Origin: Chloroflexi bacterium AL-N1
GTDB lineage: Bacteria > Chloroflexota > Chloroflexia > Chloroflexales > Roseiflexaceae
Direction: 5' to 3'
Assembly (NCBI GenBank): GCA_013122435.1
Contig: WYDT01000030.1
Span: 1-64,000, forward strand
Length of the DNA stretch: 64,000 bases
Of this stretch, positions 46,748-55,676 are shown in pieces; the first letter of the stretch is position 1; each line of letters begins with the position of its first letter. Position numbers and translations under genes: made by a program. Below the pieces are notes generated by a model. That model searched no databases and was not told where the DNA came from. It saw only the letters and a program-made list of their open reading frames with translations.

Positions 46748-47200
46748 TCATTGCCTAGCACTCAATGTCTCAAAATAAGTATGTCCATCATCGATACATT
46801 GTGCGAGATTACAGGCTTTCAGGTATGTTGCAATACCACGTCCACGGTGGTCAGAATGAACGGCAGTGCTGCTCATATTTTCGCGTGCGGCACTTGTGTA
46901 GGCAATCAATGTGTTATGGAGCTTCATCATCGCAAAGTGGACAGGGTTGGCAATTGCACTAAATTGGTTTCTCCAGCGAGCTTCATCCTCATCAGACCTC
47001 CATGTTGGATCAGGTGATTCCCAGCCAACTTTGGTGTAACGATGAAGCTCAATAAGCTGGTCAATCAGCTTATTATTGGTTGCCATCTCAGCCTGGTAGG
47101 TGGTTGCTACAAAGCCATCAGTCGCCAGTTTGCTGCCCAATGCATCCCATGTGTGGCGTGTGGATGTACAGCGACCTACTCCGCATACGATGTATCTCAC
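46748..47200 (-). CDS. GNAT acetyltransferase, second half of a tandem-GNAT gene
   Basis: From about 47150 downward this frame encodes a second GNAT domain: WDALGSKLATDGFVATTYQ, MMKLHNTLIAYTSAA, then AVHSDHRGRGIATYLKACN, the acetyl-CoA-binding motif, and a short end. The first residues of the frame (before HTWDALG) are out-of-frame text. Double-GNAT proteins of about 280 residues have exactly this order, with the region joining the domains containing a GFxExxR block. Here the upstream domain is encoded in another frame, so one nucleotide has been gained or lost near 47150-47170. Confidence 0.6.
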   Translation of the reverse strand: MRYIVCGVGRCTSTRHTWDALGSKLATDGFVATTYQAEMATNNKLIDQLIELHRYTKVGWESPDPTWRSDEDEARWRNQFSAIANPVHFAMMKLHNTLIAYTSAARENMSSTAVHSDHRGRGIATYLKACNLAQCIDDGHTYFETLSARQ

Positions 47201-47576
47201 GAAATCCCTTTGAAATTGCAGAGGTAAGACTTGATTTCATTTGTTCAAGGACACGTAATTGAAGATATTTACCGCCTTGTCCTCGTACATGCTCTTCGAT
47301 ACATTGCAACAAACGTGTTCCGATTCCATGCCCCGTATGTTGTGGCGCAACCAACAGATTAAGCCTGAAATGTGTTGAATCAAGTTGGTATGCCACCACA
47401 TATCTTTTGAGCACAGCACCGTCCTGGTACACAAATTGCAGACATGTTTTATTGAGACTTTCGATTTGTGTGCATGGCTGTGAGCGCAACGATGCGAGAT
47501 TCATTGCGCCAAAGGTAGTCGTATGTATGTGCTGCACACTACTGCGGTATTCCGTTTGAAATGGCACGAGAGGCAT
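47118..47576 (-). CDS. GNAT acetyltransferase, first half of a tandem-GNAT gene
   Basis: About 140 residues of true coding text: an N-terminal strand/helix, VYQDGAVLKRYVVAYQLD, the acetyl-CoA motif NLLVAPQHTGHGIGTRLLQC, then LQLRVLEQMKSSLTSAISKG and FREIHRM. Beyond that (from about 47165 downward) the frame leaves the family; the partner frame continues with the second domain (ending at 46748). Frameshifted or miscalled sequence. ATG at 47576 lacks a strong ribosome site. The gene follows an epimerase-like gene by 87 bp on the same strand. Confidence 0.6.
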   Translation of the reverse strand: MPLVPFQTEYRSSVQHIHTTTFGAMNLASLRSQPCTQIESLNKTCLQFVYQDGAVLKRYVVAYQLDSTHFRLNLLVAPQHTGHGIGTRLLQCIEEHVRGQGGKYLQLRVLEQMKSSLTSAISKGFREIHRMRSRSLYIHTPHMGCIGQQTGD

Positions 47577-47662
47577 CCGCTGTTTCTTTTCTCAACACAA
47601 TGTCAAAAACCGCATCGTTAAAGACCAGGTGGAGAGTGTATTGCAGCGACTGACCGTAGGTT

Positions 47663-48223
47663 TTAACCGTTTCGTGGTTCCCAGACTTCTTCAAGAACAC
47701 AATCCCACGGGTATTTAAACTCATCAGCCCCATCGTACACGTGCGATTGCAGATTGACGACGATAACTTCGGGCATACTCAACGCCTTCCAGCCGTGCAT
47801 GATTCTGGGTGGGATTTTGATCAGGCGTGGGCGCTGGCTCCCTAGAAAGATGGGGTTCACATGGCCAAATGTAGGTGAGTCAGGACGAATATCGACCAGC
47901 GTAACCTGGAGTTTCCCCCGTGTTACGGTGAACTGATCGGTGTGTATATCGTGGAGATGCCAGCATTTCGTCACGCCATAGTCGGTAGCACTTTGATAAA
48001 CATGGACAGGATCGACCAGATTTTCTTGATCAACCCATGGTTTGCTCCATAATTCGATCACATCGCCACGCCCATCGACGAGTGCATTGAGTTCCTTCAA
48101 CACGACTCCCTCAATCGTTGGCGGTCGATATGGTGATGTAATCTGGTAATCGATGGTCTGCAGCCATTCCACAGTAACCTGAGACGCACGCATTGGCTGG
48201 GCATTAGTCAGGGCCGAATCCAT
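47663..48223 (-). CDS. dTDP-4-dehydrorhamnose 3,5-epimerase-like (RmlC family) protein
   Basis: 186 residues with the RmlC cupin fold. GVTKCWHLHDIHTDQFTVT carries the active-site His of the family, followed by GKLQVTLVDIRPDSPTFG, LIKIPPRIMHGWKAL and the final YPWD. RmlC epimerizes dTDP-sugars for rhamnose or related deoxysugars in surface glycans. No other rml gene is nearby, so the sugar is unsettled and this may be a WxcM- or sugar-isomerase-like relative. ATG is preceded by GAGGAG. It is divergent from the Ehr-like operon. Confidence 0.8.
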   Translation of the reverse strand: MDSALTNAQPMRASQVTVEWLQTIDYQITSPYRPPTIEGVVLKELNALVDGRGDVIELWSKPWVDQENLVDPVHVYQSATDYGVTKCWHLHDIHTDQFTVTRGKLQVTLVDIRPDSPTFGHVNPIFLGSQRPRLIKIPPRIMHGWKALSMPEVIVVNLQSHVYDGADEFKYPWDCVLEEVWEPRNG

Positions 48224-48338
48224 AATGATGAAAGCTCCTCTATGACGGTAAGTTGGTGTTATATGGCAGTCATATTCGGATTATAACATAGCGATTGTGC
48301 TTCGTTTTCAGGCGGCACATGAACACTAGGTTGGAACG

Positions 48339-48347
48339 TGGTATAAT
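48339..48347 (+). promoter_or_regulatory. Extended -10 promoter of the Ehr-like operon
   Basis: TGGTATAAT is a perfect TGn-TATAAT extended -10 element. Transcription would begin near 48354, only about 30 nt before the GTG start chosen for the first gene of the operon. No good -35 box is seen. Confidence 0.5.
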
Positions 48348-48382
48348 ACGCGACCTGATAGATGCAACTATGTGGAGGATAT

Positions 48383-49465
48383 GTGACGTCTATTTTGTCA
48401 CTCGGACCTCACCATCCAGCGTGGGATGGCCCACAACGCCTGATTATCCGGCTCAACGGCGAACGTATTGTTGATGTCGAATATCGTGATGAGTCGGCAG
48501 AACCGGATTATGCCGATCAACTGACCCGTGCCGATATTGCACAGGCACTTGATCTGGTTGCTCGTATTTGCAAGCCATGTGCTTTTGCTCACTCACTCGC
48601 TTTCTGTCAGGCGTTGGAAGATCTGTGTGAGATATCTGTGGAAGATCGTGCGGCCTATTTGCGTTGTGCAGTCGTAGAACTGGAACGTGTTGTAGCGCAT
48701 CTTCAAGTGGTAGCGACACTGCTCAATACACTGGGCATGGAGCCACACGGTGCTAAACTGCTTAAAATTCATGCTGCGGCCATACAGCTGCTAACCACTA
48801 TCAGTGGCTCACACAATATCCGTGATATGATCCTGCCCGGAGGCGTGCGACGCGACCTGTCCGACAAAGATAAAGAGCGTATGCTTGACTATATTCAACG
48901 GGTGCATCGTTCGCTCTATCGATTTACTGATAGTATTATTGACCATCGTGCATTGCTTATGCGTACGGTCGATGTTGGTGGGCTACCACGTACTGCTGCT
49001 GAACAGTTTGGTGTCCGTGGTCCTCTGGCACGGGCCTCGAGTCTGGCGCGGGATGTGCGAGCTGACCAGCCCTATGCGGCCTATGATAAGCTGTCTTTTC
49101 GCATCATTACCCAGGAAGGTGGTGATGTGTATGCACGGTTAGTGGTGCTTTTATTAGAGGCATTTGAGAGTGTGAAATTAGTCGAGCAGGCTATTCAGGA
49201 ATTGCCGGAAGGTGCGTGGCAGGGAGCTATTCCTCAGAATATCAAAGCAGGACAGGCTGATAGTGCCGTGGAGGGGCCAACTGGCCTTGTGCGATACAGT
49301 CTGGAGAGTGATGGATATCATATTACACAGGCACGTATCAGTGTTCCACGTCAACTTGACCGTTTGCTCGTACGTACTTTATTATCTGGCGGATTGATAG
49401 ATAACGCCGTACCGATTGTCGCGTCATGCGCTCCGAGTTTAGCGTGTACTATTCAAGGATACTGA
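48383..49465 (+). CDS. NuoD/hydrogenase large-subunit-like protein of an Ehr-type complex
   Basis: 360 residues related to complex I subunit NuoD and to the catalytic subunit of group 4 [NiFe] hydrogenases (LGPHHPAWDGPQRL start, ARICKPCAFAHSLAF, GMEPHGAKLLKIHAAAIQ, NIRDMILPGGVRRDL). The N-terminal metal motif RICxxC is kept (Cys63, Cys66), but the C-terminal DPCxxC reads APSLAC, so at least one Ni ligand and the Asp are lost. This is typical of energy-converting-hydrogenase-related (Ehr) complexes, which lack hydrogenase activity. Start GTG is chosen for GGAGGA just upstream; ATG at 48362 is the alternative. First gene of five; no NuoB, NuoC or NuoI follows. Confidence 0.78.
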   Translation: MTSILSLGPHHPAWDGPQRLIIRLNGERIVDVEYRDESAEPDYADQLTRADIAQALDLVARICKPCAFAHSLAFCQALEDLCEISVEDRAAYLRCAVVELERVVAHLQVVATLLNTLGMEPHGAKLLKIHAAAIQLLTTISGSHNIRDMILPGGVRRDLSDKDKERMLDYIQRVHRSLYRFTDSIIDHRALLMRTVDVGGLPRTAAEQFGVRGPLARASSLARDVRADQPYAAYDKLSFRIITQEGGDVYARLVVLLLEAFESVKLVEQAIQELPEGAWQGAIPQNIKAGQADSAVEGPTGLVRYSLESDGYHITQARISVPRQLDRLLVRTLLSGGLIDNAVPIVASCAPSLACTIQGY

Positions 49466-49514
49466 ATCGATGTCGTTACGTGTCTCGTTAATGCCGTTCA
49501 TAGCGCCTACGTGA

Positions 49515-51263
49515 ATGAATATGTCAATTCTGATTTTTACACTACCACTTGGTGCGATTTTCCTGAGCTTGCTACTTAATCGTGTGGTACCAACACGAGT
49601 GCTTGCTATCGTCTCGGCAGCTATCTTTGCAGCTACCAGTGTACTGGTGTTTGTCGGCTACTCTCATGATGCATTGGCGTGGTCGGTGTATCAATGGATG
49701 GCGCTGGACAACCAGGTCATACAGCTATCCTTTAATCTGAGTGGTGCCAATTGGGCCCTGGCGTTGGTCGTCACAGGTGGGGGCGCACTGGCCTTGCTGG
49801 GACTTGCAGTAGCTTTTCCTCCGGCAGTGCGTGGGTTTGGTGGTTTGTTGGCCTCGCTATTGATGGTGCTGTGGATCTCAATGCTTGGTCTGGCAGTTGA
49901 ACATACGTTTGTGCTGTCGATTGTATGGGGCTTATTGACCCTGTTTTGCTTTTTGACGATGCGCTCAAGTGGCAGCCAGTCTGAGACACAAACACTGCCG
50001 CTTACCTTCATGGCAGGTTTGATCAGCACCATTGTGTTGCTTGGTACCGCATTGGCTATGCAGGCAGGCGGTGTAGGAGCCGTTCCTGGTCCGTTTATTC
50101 TCATAGCTTGGCTGACAATCGCGCTGTTGATGTTCGGCGCACCACCATTCCATGCGATAGTCAATGAACAGGCTGAAATGCCATCAGGTATTGCAGGTAT
50201 CGTTCTGGCATTTGGTTTGCCCCTATTTGGTGGCATGGTGCTGACACGGTTTATCACGACACAGGCCATTCTTACACCTGCCTGGACCAGCATTCTCGCT
50301 ATTATTGGTATTGTGACATTACTGGTTGGTGCTGCAGGCGCGCTCTCTGAAATACGCATACGTCGGCTTGTTGGGTGGCAGTTGACAGCCCAGATGGGGT
50401 TAGTCATTATTGTACTCGGACAACTCGAAGCTGTTTCGAGTGTGGTGGCACCTGCATTGTTAGCAAACACGACGCTCACAACGATCGTTAGTTATCTGGC
50501 TGTTACCCTGGTTGAGCGTTATGCAGGGACAGATGATATCTCGAAAATTGACAAGCCCCAGTTGCTCATGCTACCGGGCATCAGTTTCTTAATCGCAGCG
50601 GCTTCGTCTGTTGGTGTGCCGGGAACACTGGGCTTCTGGCCACGGATCATGCTCTTTGCAGAACTGTATCGTGCATGGCCGTGGGTCCTTCCGCTTGTGC
50701 TGGTTGGGAGTACCTTAATGGCGTTGGCGTATCTGGCACCATTAACGATATTTATTCACCGGAATGCGGTCTATGCTGCCCCAAGTGATGACTCACTGGA
50801 TTGGTCGGCACTTGTGGCACGGTTGTGTCCTGCTCTCACTGCAATACCGCTGATCGTGTTAGGTGTGGTTCCCCAGCTTGGTGGAGCGGAGTGGAATACT
50901 GCAATCGAGCAAGCAGGTGGTGGTATACAAGTCTTTACCGGTTTTTCAGTACAAATCGTAAGTGCTGGTATTGCCATGTTGCTCATCACAACACCATTGA
51001 TATTACGTTGGCGCAGTGTTCGCAGTGGGACGATCGATCCCGATATGCGGAGCACTATTTTGACACCCCAGGCATTGGCGGAGAGTTTGCAGATATTGGT
51101 ATGGATTGGCTCTCCAGTTGGTCTGTACAGCCGTCTCTGGGAAGGCGCACTATGGCTAAGTCAACGCACGCGTTGGGCTTTGTCGCTCTTTGAACAACGG
51201 TACTATCTTGCAGGATTTATGATTAGCCTTGTAACGGTCCTTTTACTCTTGTTACAGGGGTAA
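49515..51263 (+). CDS. Ion-translocating NuoL/HyfB-like membrane subunit
   Basis: 582 residues with about fourteen hydrophobic segments and the antiporter-type fold of NuoL/M/N and Mrp subunits. The key loop FGAPPFHAIVNEQAEMPSGI aligns with PFHxWLPDAxExAPTPVS, and EIRIRRLVGWQLTAQMGLVI with the KRLLAYSSxSQxG helix; the lysine there is Arg. The end has an extra helix after LWEGALWLSQRTRWALSLFE, like HyfB. It should conduct protons or sodium ions in the membrane arm of the complex. It follows the large-subunit-like gene by 49 bp. Confidence 0.8.
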   Translation: MNMSILIFTLPLGAIFLSLLLNRVVPTRVLAIVSAAIFAATSVLVFVGYSHDALAWSVYQWMALDNQVIQLSFNLSGANWALALVVTGGGALALLGLAVAFPPAVRGFGGLLASLLMVLWISMLGLAVEHTFVLSIVWGLLTLFCFLTMRSSGSQSETQTLPLTFMAGLISTIVLLGTALAMQAGGVGAVPGPFILIAWLTIALLMFGAPPFHAIVNEQAEMPSGIAGIVLAFGLPLFGGMVLTRFITTQAILTPAWTSILAIIGIVTLLVGAAGALSEIRIRRLVGWQLTAQMGLVIIVLGQLEAVSSVVAPALLANTTLTTIVSYLAVTLVERYAGTDDISKIDKPQLLMLPGISFLIAAASSVGVPGTLGFWPRIMLFAELYRAWPWVLPLVLVGSTLMALAYLAPLTIFIHRNAVYAAPSDDSLDWSALVARLCPALTAIPLIVLGVVPQLGGAEWNTAIEQAGGGIQVFTGFSVQIVSAGIAMLLITTPLILRWRSVRSGTIDPDMRSTILTPQALAESLQILVWIGSPVGLYSRLWEGALWLSQRTRWALSLFEQRYYLAGFMISLVTVLLLLLQG

Positions 51264-51305
51264 ACACACACGCAATGTATTACTTCGTGGATCGGATAAC
51301 GTGTT

Positions 51306-52022
51306 ATGGAGCAGATTAACTGGGCAGCAATTATCATCGGCATAACCGGAGCATTAGTGCTCCTGTTTCGCGACTGGCGCGTTACCTTTTCTGCTCTGCT
51401 GATGAACTATCTCTTTGTGGCGCTCTTTGTTACCCAGCAAGCGTTTATCGAGCCAGATATTATACTGGGTAGTCTATCCATTAGCACTACGGTGTTGATT
51501 AAACTGATTACAGGTATCTCGGCTACGGCTATTCTGGCGATCACGGCGATTATGTTTTCGCAGGAATATACGGAAGATCTTGACGAATTCTCGTTGAGCG
51601 AACTACGACGGGCGGCGCGTAGTGCACAACGTCAAAGTGCAGATAATCCACGCCGTCTCTCAGACTATGTGGTGCCGTTCTGGTCGCTGGTTCTGGCGTT
51701 ACTGGCCAGCCTTTTGCTCCCACGCCTGTATCCAATCGGCGAGACTATTGTGATTGACTTCGTCTGGTATTGGCTGGGACTGATTGGCTTGTTTACGTTG
51801 GTTACCGCCAACGATCTGCTCAAGATTGGGCTGGGATTGCTTTTGTGTGTCAGTAGTATTGATGTGCTCTACACTGCCATTGCAAGTTCAGTTCGGGTTT
51901 TTCCGGTAGCCATTTTAAGTCTGATGACGATTGTGTTGGCTCTGGCAATTGCGTATCTATGTAGCTTGCTCTATGGCCGTCTCAAGACATTGGAACTCGC
52001 CGAGTTATATCAACAAAAATAA
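51306..52022 (+). CDS. HyfE-like small membrane subunit
   Basis: 238 residues with two clusters of three to four hydrophobic helices separated by a charged cytoplasmic stretch (EFSLSELRRAARSAQRQSAD). The second cluster resembles NuoK/HyfE (VTANDLLKIGLGLLLCVSSIDVL, where an acidic residue in the helix is preserved). Subunits of this type form part of the proton path next to the antiporter-like subunits. The assignment rests on position in the operon and helix pattern more than on clear sequence identity. Confidence 0.55.
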   Translation: MEQINWAAIIIGITGALVLLFRDWRVTFSALLMNYLFVALFVTQQAFIEPDIILGSLSISTTVLIKLITGISATAILAITAIMFSQEYTEDLDEFSLSELRRAARSAQRQSADNPRRLSDYVVPFWSLVLALLASLLLPRLYPIGETIVIDFVWYWLGLIGLFTLVTANDLLKIGLGLLLCVSSIDVLYTAIASSVRVFPVAILSLMTIVLALAIAYLCSLLYGRLKTLELAELYQQK

Positions 52023-52080
52023 TGCTTGTATGTGGTGTTTTCTCTCGCCACAGTAAAAGCGTAGGGGCCTTAAATAACGT

Positions 52081-53538
52081 ATGGCATATCTGCTCTTGAT
52101 GTTTTTTCCTGCTGCGATGAGTGCAAGTTGCTTTGTGCTTCGCAAGCAAACCCGCCTGGTCATTGGCATTGCAGTTGCGACCATGCTGACGCAACTCGTA
52201 CTGGCATCTCAGTTGCCGCCGGATCAGCCCTCGCGACTGTTGGGTCTGACACTGGTGCTTGATCCTCTGAGCCGTCTCTTTTTGATGACGTTCTTCTGTG
52301 TAGGAGCATGTGCATTCCTCTCTTCATGGGGCATTCCGCACGGCGAGAACTTTGTGCCGGTAGCTTTGTTGATGCTCTGTTTTAGTGGTGCGACGATTCT
52401 CTTGCTGCAGGAACCATTTGTCGTGTCGCTCCTCTTAATCAGCGGGGGTCTCCTGGCTGTGCTGGCGATTGTCGACCTGCCAACTGGGAGCCCGTCGTTG
52501 GTGGAGCGGGCCTCGATTGCGACTGGTCTCAAATATCTGGTATTGATGGTTATCGCTGGTGTAATGATGTATCTCGCCTTTGTGATGGTTAATATCTATC
52601 GGCCCAGTGACGCAGTCGATCGGGTCTCGCCAGCACACCTTATTCTTGGACTGATGGCCATCGGCTTTGGGTTGCGATTGGCGACTGTCCCCTTTCACTC
52701 CTGGCTGCCCGATCTGGCTGAAGACGCAGCTCCAATGGTATCCGTGATCGTAGTGACGGTTATCAATGTCACGAGCCTGTTGTTTTTAATCAATACATTT
52801 CAGTTTTTCCCCATTCTTATTCAAGAAAACGAGACAGGTTTACAGATCTTGCAAGCTTTCGGGATTGCTACAGCGCTGCTGGGGTCATCGCTGGCACTCT
52901 CACAGCCAAACATGCGGCGGACATTAGGCTACCTGATTGTATATAACGCAGGTATGGTGTTTTTTGGATTAACGACAATGACTATTCCCGGTCTGAGTGG
53001 CGCATTGTTTGAATCCTTCAACCAGATCATTGTCGTGATGCTCCTCTTCCTCTGTGTGGGCTTGCTCGAACGACCGGATGGTCGCCCACCGCATGTGGTG
53101 CGCCGCGATCTGCTCTGGCGCTGGCCTATTGCAGGAACCGGCTTGATCGCTGGCTGTCTTGCGTTAATCGGTCTGCCACCATTCAATGGTTTTGCCAGCA
53201 AACTGCTGATCTATCAAGCCGCCTCGCAACAAGGCGGGCTAACGCTGGCATTGTTACTGTTGTCCACCGCTATTGCGTTGTTGGCCCTCGTACGATTAGC
53301 ATATGAGCGGCTTCTGGGCCCTCCCGAAGAAGTGCAGATTGATGATACACCGATTTTGCTGGGAACCACCGACCTTGATCGCCCGGCAGAACGGCGGTTG
53401 GAAGCCGAACCACGTGGCCTTGCAGTACTGATCGGTGTCCTGCTGGTTTTGTGCCTGGGTATTGGGTTATACCCCCAACCAATTCTCGCAGCGATTCGAG
53501 ATGTTATTGGTGGGTTGACCTTTATCCGTGTGCTATAA
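52081..53538 (+). CDS. NuoN/HyfF/MrpD-like ion-translocating subunit
   Basis: 485 residues, about fourteen transmembrane helices. VPFHSWLPDLAEDAAPMVSVI matches the PFHxWLPDAxxxAPT loop and NMRRTLGYLIVYNAGMVFFG the K/R-RxLxYSSxxxxG helix; GLPPFNGFASKLLI is the conserved GxPxxxGFxxK helix of the family. It pumps protons or sodium ions. The cytoplasmic loop PPEEVQIDDTPILLGTTDLD near the end is unusual. Third membrane gene of the operon. It starts at ATG 52081; the ribosome site is weak. Confidence 0.8.
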   Translation: MAYLLLMFFPAAMSASCFVLRKQTRLVIGIAVATMLTQLVLASQLPPDQPSRLLGLTLVLDPLSRLFLMTFFCVGACAFLSSWGIPHGENFVPVALLMLCFSGATILLLQEPFVVSLLLISGGLLAVLAIVDLPTGSPSLVERASIATGLKYLVLMVIAGVMMYLAFVMVNIYRPSDAVDRVSPAHLILGLMAIGFGLRLATVPFHSWLPDLAEDAAPMVSVIVVTVINVTSLLFLINTFQFFPILIQENETGLQILQAFGIATALLGSSLALSQPNMRRTLGYLIVYNAGMVFFGLTTMTIPGLSGALFESFNQIIVVMLLFLCVGLLERPDGRPPHVVRRDLLWRWPIAGTGLIAGCLALIGLPPFNGFASKLLIYQAASQQGGLTLALLLLSTAIALLALVRLAYERLLGPPEEVQIDDTPILLGTTDLDRPAERRLEAEPRGLAVLIGVLLVLCLGIGLYPQPILAAIRDVIGGLTFIRVL

Positions 53539-53611
53539 CCCGCATGAAACTTATGAATCTTTAAGGCTACTATTATTACACAAGCGATACGATTGGTGGT
53601 AATATACCTTT

Positions 53612-54427
53612 ATGGATCTTTTATTAATGTTTCTGGCCTATCCAGGATTAGTTGCCACATTAGCATTAACAGTGTTATTCACTGTCCTCGCCAATGAACG
53701 AATACAGTTGCCTACGGCATCACACGTGCAGGCATTGCGAAGCACCGAAGGAATGGTAAGCCTGGCAAGTATCCTGTTCGCAATCTGGGCAGTGGCATTG
53801 TTGCCCTGGCCCTTACATCCTGCCCCCCTCTTACCATGGGTTGATCACCCGATTGCACTCTGGGCGTTGATTGAAGCATCTTTTCTCGCGCCGGCGTTGC
53901 TGGGAGTGTTGACCAACTCACCATTTGCTACCCGCGCCAATTTGCGTGAGGTGCAGATGGGGGTGGCTGGCCGTTGTGTGGTGTGGATTGCTATTGGGAG
54001 TGCGCTTTGGCTGCCCATTGATTGGTCTATCGCATCGCTACCGGGGCGTGGTTTGTTATGGTTGGCTGGTTTGCTCGCATTGCCTGCTGCGATTGGGTAT
54101 GGGCCGTTTGGGGCCGAACGGAACCTGTCTCCTGCAGGTGCAGAGGCAGGACTCGATGGACCAACGAGTGGGTTGTTGCAGGGTGCACGCGCCGTCCGAG
54201 GCAGTGCATTGTTACTTACCCTCATCGTAGCGTCACTGGCATGGTCACCTGTCCCGCCATGGATTGTATTGATGCTAACGTTAGCTATTTTTGTCGTTGC
54301 GACATTGCTCATACGTCAGGTCAGTCTGGTGCTGCCAAGACTGACGTTGCCAGGAGCGCTACATTGGTGCTGGTGGCGTGCTATGCCCGTTGCATTGCTT
54401 GGCTTAATCCTTCGCGTAGTTATATAA
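53612..54427 (+). CDS. Divergent NuoH/HyfC-like membrane subunit
   Basis: 271 residues with about seven hydrophobic segments. PFGAERNLSPAGAEAGLDGP aligns with the quinone-chamber motif PFDLxEAExELVxG of NuoH, and the end LPRLTLPGALHWCWWRAMPVALLGLIL aligns with RxxxPRxRYDQLMxxxWKxxLP. The charged residues lining the quinone chamber in NuoH are partly replaced. It would link the membrane arm to the NuoD-like subunit. Last gene of the Ehr-like operon; an ABC exporter gene begins 47 bp later. Confidence 0.6.
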   Translation: MDLLLMFLAYPGLVATLALTVLFTVLANERIQLPTASHVQALRSTEGMVSLASILFAIWAVALLPWPLHPAPLLPWVDHPIALWALIEASFLAPALLGVLTNSPFATRANLREVQMGVAGRCVVWIAIGSALWLPIDWSIASLPGRGLLWLAGLLALPAAIGYGPFGAERNLSPAGAEAGLDGPTSGLLQGARAVRGSALLLTLIVASLAWSPVPPWIVLMLTLAIFVVATLLIRQVSLVLPRLTLPGALHWCWWRAMPVALLGLILRVVI

Positions 54428-54474
54428 TACAAGATCTTATTGTTTATGGTTATAGTATCGTATGTCAGAGAATA

Positions 54475-55617
54475 ATGCTTGCTATTGATATACAAAATGT
54501 CTCCAAGTCGTTCGATCAGTTTGCCGTTCTCACCGATTTTAACCTCTCGGTAACTACGGGGCAGGTTTATGGTCTGCTGGGGCCGAATGCCGCAGGAAAA
54601 TCCACCCTCATGCACATGATGCTGGGTTTTCTCAGCCCAAATAAAGGCACCATACGGCTGCTGGGTTCCAACGACTTAGAGCAAGTACGGAGTCGTATCG
54701 GCTATCTCCCTGAACGTCTCCAATATCACTTGCGCTACACCGGACGAGAGTATTTACGTTACCTGGGCCAATTCAACGATATGCGAGGCTCACGACTGGT
54801 AGCCCGTATTGAGGATGAGTTACGTGCCGTCGATCTCCTGTCGGCGGCTGATCGATTGTTGAGCACCTATTCCAAGGGCATGTTACAACGTCTGGGTATC
54901 GCACAGTCGCTTCTGACCGATCCGGAAATGCTCCTGATTGATGAACCAACCTCCGGTCTTGATCCCGCCGGACAGCGTGAACTGCTCGAACTCCTTGGAC
55001 ATCTCCGGAGTCGTGGACACACTATCTTTCTGGCAACACATTATCTTGATGAAATTGAATACCTCTGTGATCACGTTGGTATTTTGTTCGACGGTAAACT
55101 CGCCACAGAGGTAGATGTTGCAGCGTTGCGCGTCCCTGGCGGCAGTGTTACCTTGACCGTGGGATCGATGACGCCAGAAATCATTCTGCGCCTGCAGCGG
55201 CTTTCGCCGGCCATTCGCTGTAACGGCTATGATATTGTCATACAGCCAAACACGACCATATTACAAGAACAGGTGTTGCGTACACTGCTTGATGAGCACA
55301 TACCAATTATTGCGTTGGAGCCACAGAATCGCCCTCTCGAGGAGCTCTACATGCGGGTGGTGCGTCGGGAAACTCTCCATGCTGATAAGCTGCTATCTGA
55401 GCCTAAAACCAGATCCCTGCCAGATAGTGCAGCAGAACCAGTGTATACCACAGAGGTAGCGAAAGAAACGAAAGTTACTAGAGAGTTTGATACCACCCAA
55501 ATTGCTACCACCACCCTACTGCCCGGACGCCCGAAAAGAGGTGAAACGCTCCTGCATGATCTGTTACGCAAGGAAGAGCGAAATAACGACTCACGTCAAG
55601 ACCAGGAACAGCCATAG
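54475..55617 (+). CDS. ABC transporter ATP-binding protein
   Basis: 380 residues. Walker A GPNAAGKST at 36-44, signature TYSKGMLQRL near 137, Walker B MLLIDEPTSGLDP and the switch His in FLATHYLDE are all intact. A C-terminal extension of about 150 residues is poorly ordered and charged after residue 300 (RETLHADKLLSEPKTRSLPD, RKEERNNDSRQDQEQP), unusual for this CcmA/DrrA-type branch. It energises export together with the ABC-2-type membrane protein encoded 59 bp downstream. The ATG at 54475 is used because ABC homology begins there. Exported substrate unknown. Confidence 0.88.
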   Translation: MLAIDIQNVSKSFDQFAVLTDFNLSVTTGQVYGLLGPNAAGKSTLMHMMLGFLSPNKGTIRLLGSNDLEQVRSRIGYLPERLQYHLRYTGREYLRYLGQFNDMRGSRLVARIEDELRAVDLLSAADRLLSTYSKGMLQRLGIAQSLLTDPEMLLIDEPTSGLDPAGQRELLELLGHLRSRGHTIFLATHYLDEIEYLCDHVGILFDGKLATEVDVAALRVPGGSVTLTVGSMTPEIILRLQRLSPAIRCNGYDIVIQPNTTILQEQVLRTLLDEHIPIIALEPQNRPLEELYMRVVRRETLHADKLLSEPKTRSLPDSAAEPVYTTEVAKETKVTREFDTTQIATTTLLPGRPKRGETLLHDLLRKEERNNDSRQDQEQP

Positions 55618-55676
55618 CATTGTCGATCACCATAGTGTAGTTAGCTGTATTTGAAAGAGTAGAATAAGTAGGCTTT

